Origin: Leptoclinus maculatus
Taxonomy: Eukaryota > Chordata > Actinopteri > Perciformes > Stichaeidae
Assembly: GCA_032191485.1 (NCBI GenBank)
Contig: JAVDOI010000003.1
Span: forward strand, 3,141,694 to 3,205,693
DNA: 64,000 bases
Reading direction: 5' to 3'
Shown: piece by piece, positions 49,086 to 59,180 of the stretch
How the letters are laid out: every line of letters starts with the position of its first letter
Position numbering within the stretch: the first letter of the stretch is position 1
The notes under the pieces: model-generated
The model's input: only the letters and a program-made list of their open reading frames with translations
Told to the model about the DNA's origin: nothing
The model's database searches: none
Position numbers and translations under genes: made by a program

Positions 49086-51339
49086 AAGGAAGAAGAAACG
49101 AGGAGGGTTTGTAGAAAGGAGGTTAGGCGATCGATGGGGGACCGTTGATGTCCGGTGGCTGGAGGGAACTGGAGACGGTAGGGTGGGGGCTGTCTCTTCG
49201 GAAGCTCTGGCGGTGCAGAGTCCCCAAAAGATAGCTCCATAAAGACGGATGCCGATGGGCGTTTCTGGTGTCGTTCGGATCAGAACGAACTTATGAGAGG
49301 TACGCAGGTGAAGACCAACAACCAAGTATCTTGAGGATGTGGTCGGAAATCCTTGGCTTGAAGCGGTGGAGGAGGCGCCGAGTAAACTCTGGGAGTATTC
49401 TGGATCGGGCCAAGATATGGCGAAAGGGGTGGTGAGCCGGAGACCGCAACAGGGGATCTTGCAGGGGAGTTCGGCTGGCGGAACTTGAGCTTAAGTAGTC
49501 CCGGATGGTTCGTATGGACTTGAGTACGAGTCTGGTCAGAAAAGGTGGATGGGTTGAGGCGGACCGTATTGGTTGGTCTTGCGGCATTTGAGGTGATAGA
49601 CGACTGTGTCGGGAGGATGGATGTGATGTCTGACGCGGTGGCGTGTCGGGACGGATGATGGTTGGAGTTCAAGGCGGTGAACTCGGAGCAGCAAACGAAG
49701 CTGGCAAGAACGTGGACTTTAATGCTTTGTCCATGAAGGGATTCAGATGACCTGAGCTGAGGGTGAAGATGCCGCAGGTGAGGAGGTCCGAAGTAAGGGG
49801 CAGCCGTTTAGGCATAGTTTGGCTTTACGGACCTTCGAGTAGCATGGCGACGTGCGAGTGGGTAGGCTGGGCACGGAGCCCCTGAGGACAGTTTGTGTAG
49901 AAGTTAATTCCACTTACATAAAACCTGTACGGTGGAGGCTTGACCTAAAGGAGGGAAATGGATAAGTGACTGAAGTTCGTGGGGGTAAGGATCTCGATTG
50001 ATAGGAATGGAAGGCTGAAGGAGTCGCGAAAGCTTCGAATCGGTTCTGTCCGGTGAGGTACGATGAGTGCTTGGGGGGGGCGACGTTGTTGAGGATGCCA
50101 TCTGCGCTATATTCTGAGTGGATGGCAATGGTCTATAATGGACCGTTCATGCCCCAAAATAATGGCTACTATGACTATGGGATGCGTTTCGTGGATCACG
50201 GAGGAAGGTGTGGGGGATGAGAATTCAAGTGGCCAAGGACCGATTGTCACTGTAGAAGCCGTTGAAGCTGATCGAGGGTGCTGCGTCTGTGAAAAGCTGG
50301 ATGTCTTCCGGCTTGGTGATTTGTTCGTCATGGAAGAAGGAGATGCCGTTTCATGAGGAGAGGAACTGGTGTCAGTTAGCTCGGTTTACGTGCTTCGTCA
50401 AGTGTGGCGTGGTCAAGGAGGTTTGTAACGGCGGCAGCGACTAACGGGATGTGTGGCAAGGAGGATTGTTCAATCTATTGATTCTATTTTATCTGGTGGA
50501 GGAAAGCCGAGTTTTTTAGACCGTGTGCTGGGTTTGAAGAAGGTAGCGTGGCGGTGAGGAAGTCGTCTAGGTCGGTGATTTTCACCACTGAGCCGTAGCT
50601 CGCCGGTGTGCCGTGAGAGATCGTCAAGTAGGCCGTGGGAAAATATCCGGATTCGCTTAAATCGGTCCGGAAATAATATATATTAATTGGTTGCTTTGAA
50701 TAATTTGCGTCTGGGCCTGCAACATAGCTGGCTACGTAATTAAATACTCTTCCGTGCTAGTGGGTGACAGTAGAATTAAGTGATGCACTGAGAGGTTGCG
50801 GTGACAAGACGTTTGTCCGGATTAGGTAAGCAAATTTTCGACTGCTCTTGGACGGACGCATGGCAGAGTAATATGCGTCCTTTCGGAGGAAAACGAAAAG
50901 GTAACTGTAGTCGGGTTCGGTGGTAAGGACTTTGGAGGTGCTGGCGATGTCTGCCTTGGGTGACCAGCTTCTTCGCCTGCGAGGCGGATGGGGAACGTGG
51001 CGTGATCGATTCTTATGTACTTCATGGAGTAGTCCAGGCTGGGGAATAGGTGGAGCCTGGTGATGTCTGCGCAGGTGGGGAGTGGCTGTTAGGGTGCAGC
51101 AGTCAAGCTTGGTTAGCGATTCCCGGGAGATGTGGGGGATTGCGTGTGGATGGCTCGATAATTGGGCGAGGTCCATGTGGTTACCGGTGATCGATAGCCT
51201 GTGTTGAACGGAAAGGCAGGAGTGAGGGAAGAGGAAAAGATGCTGGGATGAAGGAATGCATGGGCGTAGGTTGGAAGTGCAGATTGGGGAAAAGAGGCTG
51301 CGGGGTGAAATATCCCTGATGCAGAGAGAGTAAGGAGGG

Positions 51340-51760
51340 GGTGCGATACAAACTGGCCCTCTAGAGGGGTTGGTGTGAGTGACTGGGCTTGTCTGGGCGT
51401 GTTGTGCGTTGTGACGTCGTCGACGTAGTGCCCAACGCTGGCTCTGCGATCGAGGGACGTGTAGTGCTGAGCGTCCGTGAGCGGTTTGAAGAGCTTCGCT
51501 TTTCTGTCGGACTGGTGGAAATGGATGTTGAGCTGGGTGAGTGCATGCTTCAGTCGAGAGACTGTCCACTTGGAAATGCGGGATGTATGGGGGCCATTGG
51601 AGTGTTGGCGTGGAGGAGAAGGGTCGCTGTGGTTTTGGCCGTTAGAGCGGCAGGATCTCGAGGGGGTGGAAGAGCGGCGTTGTGGAGGGACGATGTCCCT
51701 CGGGTTGGAAGGCGAAGGACCGACAACTTCGGAATTGTCAGAGTGTAGGGTTAGCTGTGG
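51340..51760 (+). repeat. duplicated segment, copy X
   Basis: It aligns with 52276-52700 through 'atacaa.ctggccctct', 'gggttgg..tgacgtc', 'gtttg.agag.t.cgct', 'gagactgtccact.gga', 'atgcgggat.t' and 'gagggtcgc.gtgg' blocks in order. Offset about 936-955 bp. Weaker similarity extends left (51200-51340 against 52060-52140). Confidence 0.75.
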
Positions 51761-52275
51761 CTAAGAGTGAAACTGGTAGTGGTGGGGGAGAGATCGGAGG
51801 ACGCTGGAATTGTCTGCTGGTGGAGCTGTGGAAATGAGGAGGCGCGTTTAAGACGGGATGGCAACGCTAGTGGGGGTAGGGGTGGAGGAAGAGAGAGAGA
51901 GGGGGGGGCGGCATAGGCGGGAAGAAACAACTGTTGCATCCCTGGGCAAGATAACCAATCCCGAGCTGCTCCCATAGCTGTGCCATATACCTACCTGTTC
52001 CCTGTTGTTGGAGCGGTCTGTGCAGCTGGGGTAGCCAGTAGAGGTGGGAGGAGTTAGCCAAAGTAAGAGAACATGAAAGGATGCCAGGATGGAGGGATGA
52101 ATGTGCCTGGGTTAATCGTGAAGTTAGGGGGAAAAACATTACGAGGAGATGACTCTGGCACGGAGGGCGCTTGGCAGCCAGAGTCAGTATGGCATGGTAC
52201 AACTTAAGGCGGGACACAGTCAACTGCCCTTCTCTAAACACGTTTAAGTCGAGGCCAACGGCAGACTGGTCACGA

Positions 52276-52700
52276 TCAGAGTATACAACCTGGCCCTCTG
52301 GAGGGACTGATGTGGATGGATGGCTTCTTCCGCCGTGTGATGCGTCATGACGTCATCGGCACGCGCCTGACGTGCCGGGAACCCGGAAGTGCTCTGGGGG
52401 CTCGGAGAGCGAGAGAGCTGTTTCGCTACGGGTGCTTGAATGGTTTGGAGAGTTGCGCTTTTTAACGGACTGATGTAAAGGAATGTTGCGGTGGATGTTT
52501 TCTTCGTTTGAAAGACTGTCCACTCGGAGAAGTGGGATATGCAGAGACTGTTGGAGCCTCAGAATGGAGAATGAGGGTCGCGGTGGTTTCACCGGTCGTT
52601 CGAGCGCCTGGCTTTCCGGCGGTCGGTGAAGAGTGAGAGGATTAGGGTCGAAGGATGCGATGACGAATCGGGATCTCTCCCCGGGCTGTTGGAAGGCAGG
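52276..52700 (+). repeat. duplicated segment, copy Y
   Basis: Partner of 51340-51760 in direct orientation, so the block contains two diverged tandem units of about 940 bp. Confidence 0.75.
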
Positions 52701-52907
52701 GGCGGACGGCTTGGAGTTGACGGAGAATGGTTATCGAGAGCTGCGGGGAATGTGGATGGCTAAACGCAGCCGAAGTTGCTAGCGACGAAGCGTGGTGAGA
52801 GAAGGAGGGAGCTTCGGGATATGGCTGGTCGTCCGGAAAGGTTGAGGAAGAGCCTTTGTGAAAGGTAAGCGGTTTTAAGATGTTGCTTGTCTTTCGTGCC
52901 TCGTGTT

Positions 52908-53255
52908 GAAGCGTATGAAAGCTGGGTCAGAGAGCGTTGCTCGTCTGTCTTAAGTCGTATGAAAGCTAAGTCAGAGAGCGTTGCTCGTCTGTCTTAAGTC
53001 GTATGAAAGCTAAGTCAGAGAGCGTTGCTCGTCTGTCTTAAGTCGTATGAAAGCTAAGCCAGAGAGCGTTGCTCGTCTGTCTTAAGTCGTATGAAAGCTA
53101 AGTCAGAGAGCGTTGCTCGTCTGCCTTAAGTCGTATGAAAGCTAAGCCAGAGAGCGTTGCTCGTCTGTCTTAAGTCGTATGAAAGCTAAGTCAGAGAGTG
53201 TTGCTCGTCTGTCTTAAGTCGTATGAAAGCTAAGTCAGAGAGCGTTTGCTCGTCT
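52908..53255 (+). repeat. 44-bp tandem array, eight units
   Basis: Eight copies of a unit starting GTATGAAAGCTAAGTCAGAG and containing GCGTTGCTCGTCTGTCTTAA; the period is 44 bp (for example 52957 to 53001). Units are nearly identical, with only one or two substitutions each (aag/ggg, tca/cca), so the array is young or homogenised. Confidence 0.95.
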
Positions 53256-53330
53256 GGATGTGGGGTAGGGGTCGAGGTAGAGGGATGTGGGGTAGGGGTC
53301 GAGGTAGAGGGATGTGGGGTAGGGATGGAG
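53256..53330 (+). repeat. 27-bp minisatellite, three units
   Basis: GGATGTGGGGTAGGGGTCGA followed by GGTAGAG, repeated at 53256, 53283 and 53310. Related to the minisatellite at 48895-49085 at the other end of the block. Confidence 0.92.
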
Positions 53331-53470
53331 TGTCTGCTGAGTTAGAGAGCGTCTGTCGTACGTCATGTGAAGACAAGAGTCGAAGAGGAAGTGAACGGGT
53401 TCGTTGTGCTTAAATACTCTGTGCAGAGGAAATGGGCTGTGTTCTGGGCGTGGCCCTGTTCCTGAACAAA

Positions 53471-55570
53471 GTTTATAAAACTACATTTAAAGTTTGGTTT
53501 TTCCTTTAACTCCTATTTTGATGTCCTATTGTTTTTACCACGTAGAGAGTTCGGGTGCAGTATGTCTGACTCGCAGCCTTGTTTCCAAAAAGAAATCCAG
53601 AAGGAGCTTATTGTTCACTGTTGCTTAGAATTTATTGCAAAACAAACATAATAGGAAAATAAAAATCTGTTGTTTCAGTGCCCTTAAGTTTTCACTGCAG
53701 CGTTGCCGATGCCATTCACGACGCTTTCACAGGGCTGAGGCTGAGGTCAAAGACGGTGTCTGCTGTGACCCGCTTTCTCCACCTCACTATGCGTCATGCC
53801 CACCAACTTATAGGAGTGCCCTCCTCACCTGTGGGGCGTGCACTCTTTGCTTTCAAACAAATAAAGAAAAAATATCAGTGACTTACATACATAGACATGA
53901 ACTTAAATGCGGCTCCTACAAGTAGTTTTTAGCTCTTCAGACTTATTCCATTGCATCTTGAAGTAGATGAAGTTGTGCCAGAAACCTCTGGCCATGATAT
54001 CCTCTTGGACAGTCTTGAGACCGGGCTGGGTAGCAATTTTGACTTTTTATGTTTTTCATTTTTGGCTTTTGGTTCCTTTATATTCTATTTCAAGCGTTTA
54101 TAATAAAAACTGTGTTTTGGAAGGTGTTATATCAATAAAGTGTATTGTATTAATATTATGTGACTCTGTTACACATATTACTGCTGTATAATTGACTGTT
54201 ACACACATTTTTATCTTGTCGTGTGAAGGTCACAACAAAAAGTGACATTTGCTCTTCCAATTAAAACTTGTTCTGGCTAACACAAAATAAACAGTAAATG
54301 AAGATTTTGTACACAGGGAATTAATTATGTGCTGTTCATACAACTGTGCTTTCAAGTGAAAAAAATACACTCCTGTATTAAGTATGATTGTTCCAAAATA
54401 TCTCTTTAGACAGTCATATGATGCCTGCTTGCATTACACCAAAAGAAAATCTTTCTGCAAGAAGCTATCCCAGTTTGTTGATGCATAAGAAGCTATCCCA
54501 GTTTGTTGATGAACAAAACCTTTTCTGGTCGCACAAAAACATTTTTGTCTTTCTTGCGCTTATGCGGGACATTGTGATCGACGTACATTATGTCGTTGCA
54601 AAAGCTCTTACTCAATGTATATCCAATAGAAGCAGGGCAAGTGACATTCCCTGCACAAACAGACTCATGAATGGTACAACATGAGAGCAAGTGCCAGAAG
54701 ACATCTTAATCATAAAAAAATCATAATGTTGTGAGCAGGTTTGCACAAATGAAATGTTCAGACTGTGGTATATTGTATGTGATTATGCAGTGGTTCCATA
54801 TACATGCAAATGTTGATGAAACCCAATTCCCTGTAAATGGCAACTGCATGCACAGAACTTTAATTAACATGAAATTAACATAATGGCATTGCCTCAGAAG
54901 CGCTATAATCCTCTTGACGAAAGTGGCGGTAAAAAAAAAGTGAAAAAGAAGAAAGTCAACGTTGTGGAAATCGAGACAACTCTTAGAGCTGCTGAGGGGA
55001 AAAACGCATCGGTGGTAATATGGCCCCACAAAGTGATATATGAAAGGAGATCATGAAGCAGTATAATGCCATAACATCCTCTCAGACAACCGTGGAAGAA
55101 AGTTAAAGAAAGCGGTTTGATATAAAAACTGGTCCTTAAATGGTGCATTGCAGCCAGCTGAGAGAATGGAAAGGTCTGAGGAGAGGACCGAGGGTGTGCT
55201 CTCCCAAACTGCTGCCTCATTGGGGATGTGTCAGTTTCTGGCTGTGATCCAGAGGACGACCGTGGTAATTATGCCCAGTGGTGAGACTATACAGCTGACT
55301 GCTGCAAAGGAACAGATCTCACCGGGCTGTCGTGTACTTGCCAAACCTCATTTCTCATTTTATTCTTAGTGCATCTGTGACTTTTCAAGTTTCAAGCAAA
55401 ATACATCATCTAGTGATTAATGTAAATGACATCTACAATCACATTTTATCCAAATATTGCTTTCTTTTTGCTTTGTTGCAACGCCATTGTTCTGATGACC
55501 CATTGTTCTAAAATCCCAATAGTCCAACATTTTTTCCCATTGGACACAAAGACCATTTATATTTGTTATC
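53471..55570. other. unannotated; one 28-bp tandem duplication
   Basis: AAGAAGCTATCCCAGTTTGT plus TGATG occurs at 54459 and 54487 (two units, period 28). No gene is supported. Confidence 0.5.
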
Positions 55571-55625
55571 CATTACATTACAGTCATTTAGCAGACGCTT
55601 TTGTCCAAAGCGACTTACAATAAGT
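55571..55625 (-). mobile_element. V-SINE 3'-tail fragment
   Basis: GTCATTTAGCAGACGCTTTT followed by GTCCAAAGCGACTTAC is the reverse complement of the SINE tail at 41285-41321. Only about 50 bp is present. Confidence 0.82.
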
Positions 55626-55662
55626 GTATTCAACATAGAAAACAAACGCTAATTGCTCCGAA

Positions 55663-56035
55663 GATTGTTCGAAAAATACACACTTCCCCTGCAACACATA
55701 GAAGCACATTGCCAATTATTGTAAAGAATGACATTATTCAACCTTGGGTGCACTATTTTTCTCCTATGGCAGGGCATGACACGCCCAACCCTGCCTCTGA
55801 TTGACTTACCCTAATATTCTTACCCTAAACTACAACCAATCAGAATTATCAGTCCTGAACTAACCCAACCAACAAAGGCAATGAGTGCTAGCCAATCAGA
55901 GGCAGAGTAGGGTGAGTCATGTCTTTCCCATACTAAGAAAAACATTTGGGAAGGTTGGTTGATGTCCTTCTCCATAATAATTAGCCACGTGCTTCTCTTT
56001 GTTGCAGAGTGTGTATTATTGGAGCAATAGGCCAA
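55663..56035. repeat. long imperfect inverted repeat (fold-back)
   Basis: The left arm, about 55670-55805 (reading 'aaatacacact...gcaacac..agaagcac' to 'ctgcctctgattg'), matches the reverse complement of 55890-56025 ('ctctgattgg...' leftward) in the same block order, with perhaps 75-80% identity and a loop of about 85 bp. A transcript across it would fold into a hairpin of about 130 bp. It may be a fold-back transposon. Confidence 0.8.
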
Positions 56036-56039
56036 TGAA

Positions 56040-57125
56040 AAATGTGTATTTGTGTAGCAAATAGACTAGACCTAAGTTACCCTTTGAACTTGAATGATGG
56101 GGTGTTTGGGTTCGGTATCCTAAGGTAGCTACCACAAAGGTTTACCTGATTTGGGTGAAATTTATATTACCCTCTTAATAAACAAAGAAACTGTCAAACT
56201 TAGCAATAGATCTAATCACTTAGACCACACTATTTTAAATAACTGACCACAGACAACTTTTTGAGATGAAAAATAAGTAAAAGTTAACCGACTGCTTTTT
56301 AGAATGTTCAAATAATATTTACACTTTCGGGGGACAAGAAACAAAACACAAATTAGACCCCTTTAACATAAGAAATAGTACTTTCAAAAATAATATGAAA
56401 CCAAAACTTATTAAGTAAACAAATGGGAAAATATACAAAACTGAATTGGCTTATATCAAAACAATACAAGTTAAATGTCTTCAACTTTCTTTGCAAAATC
56501 CCTATCCCTTTTTACTACAACAGACTCAGTGTAGAACAGAATACTTAAATTTACTTTAACACACTCACTCACACACACTAAAATAAGAAAAGTTGCAGGC
56601 CTGTGTAGCTCGGGTGCGGTGCTGCCTCCCGAATCTTATCCTCAGCAGAGCAAAGACACAGAAAGTCTAAAACTCACAGTTCAGCATCAGTGTTGGAGAA
56701 ACATTTTGTGGTCCAAAAGATGAAACAAGTCGACAGCGGAGGTGACGGTCTCGGCGGTGAAGTCCTGTCAGTAACACACCAACAGGCCTTTCCGGTCAGC
56801 AATGGCGGCCTCTGGTCCAGCGACTCAGCAACGTTAGCTTTACACAGACACACTTGCACTAAACTCTCGGCAAAATCAACTAAGATTAAGCAATAAATGT
56901 GCAGTGCTGTCCACAGCTAACATTCTTCTCTAACCTAAACAGGCTATCTACCCTCGCATGTCTCTGCATTTCTCACGTTCTCTATTTATTTCGCTCTCCT
57001 CTCTTCGCGCTTCTTCTCCGTTCTTTTTCTCTTGTTTTTCTCTTTTTTCTTCACCTCGCCCTCTGCTTTACCTATGACCAATTACCGCAGGTGGGGCTGA
57101 ATGATACCTAGAGTAACCAATCAAA
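56040..57125 (-). mobile_element. LTR-like or leader block, minus strand
   Basis: Read on the minus strand, it starts near TGTTTGATTGGTTACTC (57126-57110), has an ATAAATAG TATA-like box (about 56981-56988), a CpG-rich leader with 'gccgccattgctgacc', and a long AT-rich run ending 'taccttaggataccgaaccc' near 56110-56130. I recall a similar arrangement from fish LTR retroelements but see no polyprotein and no clean ends. Confidence 0.3.
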
Positions 57126-58540
57126 CAACATATCTGAAACTAAAAGCACAATCAGTCTTATTTTTTTAACCACTTAGTTTAACCCACTGTTTGCCATCAA
57201 TATTGTTTCAATTGTAAATTCTTTTTTATAAAACAAATACAAACATGGCAGTTTAGAGTTATTTGCTGGCAGTTTACTAGCTTTGACGGCGACAACTTCA
57301 TGTGACTCTAGATGTGTGCAGTACTACACTGCCTAAAATGTGCATATAGGGCTGTTTTTCTTTGTGTTTTGTCACTGGGTGTGTTTAGTGCTGTTTCGGC
57401 TGTGCGTGACTATGTTGTTGGGGTCATACATTGTTTACGCAGTACAGTAAATGCAACAGTTTGTATGTCATTATGTTCCCGTGGTTTGTTCCTTTCGTGT
57501 GAATGAGCAACTGTAATTCTGACTGTGACTTTATGATTGTGGCTGAACGGCCCTCACATTCACCTCAGCCGTGTTTATCCTCGCCCAAGGAGAAGTGAAG
57601 TGGTGTCACTCTCACTTCCACGCGCTGTCAAAAGCACTCGACTGTAATTGCCATAAACAGCACCTTGTGAAATGGACTGAATTCATTCTTTCTCGTCGCT
57701 TTAAAGCATTGTTCTCTGGTCCGCCCTTATTTCTCCATCTGTAGAGCTCATCCCCTCTTGCTTCAGGGGCTTTTCTGTTCAATCTCAGGGATTACAGGCC
57801 ACTGCTACATCATAGAACCATTTAATTTCAATGCATCTTCCTATCATAGTTTTAAAGTTTTACTGTATGTACTAGGCTCCTGAACAGTTTTTAAACTGTG
57901 ATGAAATTTCCTCCTGTCAAAATGACTTGTTTTCAGAAGTAAATGAGAGATTACTAAATGGCAGTTTTTAACATTTGACAAAATAATGCAAAATTCGGCC
58001 TAAAAAGAAAAAAAAAACTCAACACAAAAACCCACCGACATGAAAATAGTATTTGATATCTCTGTGAGCTGCAGCAATTCAGTAGGAATCTAATAATGAC
58101 ACATGGCTGGATGTGGCGTGTGTGGCACTCATTATGTCTGCGGTTGTTGATAATAGACATCAGAGCACCAGGGAAGGTGATTATTTCATCACAATTTCAC
58201 AGAAAAAAATAAAAATAAACACAATGTTCACCACAAATTGCTGTTGTTATGCAAAATATTCTCCCAGATGTGTCAGTGTGTGATCATTCACTGTACGCTG
58301 CCAAAAAAGAAAACAGAGGAGGAGAACATTTTTTTTCTAAGATCATCAAGCTTATAATGGAAGGATAAGAAAGTTGCCAGCATTGGAGCCAGAATTTTTT
58401 GCCATCTCAGTATTTTATTATGCAGTTGGGCATGCGACATTAATCAGTGACTTCACCAAATCTGATAACTAATCCTTCATTTACGTCTCTCTCTAACAAC
58501 TGAGAAACAGTTCTGGTGCTGGTTAATGCATACTTGAGAT
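57126..58540. other. unannotated stretch
   Basis: I see no supported feature. Confidence 0.4.
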
Positions 58541-59180
58541 TTTTTGCCACAGCAGGAGCTGTTCGGGGTCAGACTGACCAGGGTTCAGAGTCAGCGTCTT
58601 TGAGAGAGTTTCTTGTTGTTGCACTTGGGAAGGATGAGGCTAAATAGATTTACGTATTTACCCTGAAGGGTTTTTGACCCGAGACGAGTGGAGATAATGT
58701 CGCTGATGGAGGGATGTATGGCATACCTAGTGGAGGAGAAGGGACGGACAAGAGAATGTAGAGTGGCTTGAGTTGTAGTACTTGTGAAGTGCTGGTTGAA
58801 GACGGAGGCAGACTGCAACACGGGGGGAGCCTGGGTGGCAGCAAGGTTCCTGATGATGAAGCAGAGATTGAAGAATTTCCAGGGACTGAAAGTGTGCCTT
58901 GGATGGAATTAACCAGAGACTGCATGGTTGTGTGTTCAGGGAGTGAGCAGCGAAGTGGCCTAGAGCAGCAGATGAGGCCTGTTGAGCGGGAGAGGGAAGA
59001 GACGATTCTCCTCTTAGGCGGAGGAGTCCGAGAAGGACCAGATTTCTTGGCGCTTTTGCAGGCCTTGAGAAGGGGGACCAGTTGAAGCAGATGTGTCTGG
59101 AACAGGAAGTAGCGAATACTCAGCGGGATCACATAGGACTGCTCCATTCGCCAGCTCTAAGAGCTGGAACTGAGATGGAT
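58541..59180 (-). other. open, GA-rich block, unrecognised
   Basis: Frames are open on both strands (58650-59147 minus, 165 codons; 58768-59085 plus, 105 codons). The minus peptides are Ser/Pro/Leu-rich; another minus frame (58591-58821) contains ISTRLGSKTLQGKYVNLFSL, faintly like spacer peptides of fish retroelements. Open frames on both strands follow from the GA/TC bias. I do not call a gene; a decayed retroelement is the best guess. Confidence 0.25.

Larger units (their letters stand above)
48831..53470 (-). other. unclassified GC-rich repeat unit of about 4.6 kb
   Basis: Composition changes sharply at both edges: the plus strand is G-rich, the minus strand C-rich. On the minus strand a TATTTAAG box (53409-53416) lies at the right edge and an AATAAA signal (48862-48867) at the left edge, as in one transcription unit. 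It contains a 27-bp-type minisatellite at both ends, eight 44-bp tandem units near the right end, and a duplicated segment of about 400-600 bp with a 940-bp period. Minus-strand frames (longest 50757-51569) are Ser/Pro/His-rich with no domain I recognise; I do not call them genes. A large non-autonomous retroelement, a satellite-derived block, or a non-coding transcript are all possible. Confidence 0.5.

Noticed and set aside
50757..51569. 270-codon minus-strand frame in the GC-rich block
   Set aside because: Ser/Pro/His-rich with no domain; overlapping frames are open because of the C-rich bias. The duplicated copy at 52.3-52.7 kb does not keep the frame open, which argues against coding.
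52908..53255. CRISPR-like regular array
   Set aside because: The 44-bp units are head to tail with no unique spacers; a tandem satellite in a eukaryote.
58650..59147. 165-codon minus-strand frame as a host gene
   Set aside because: Strongly biased composition, openness on both strands and no domain; left as an unrecognised block.
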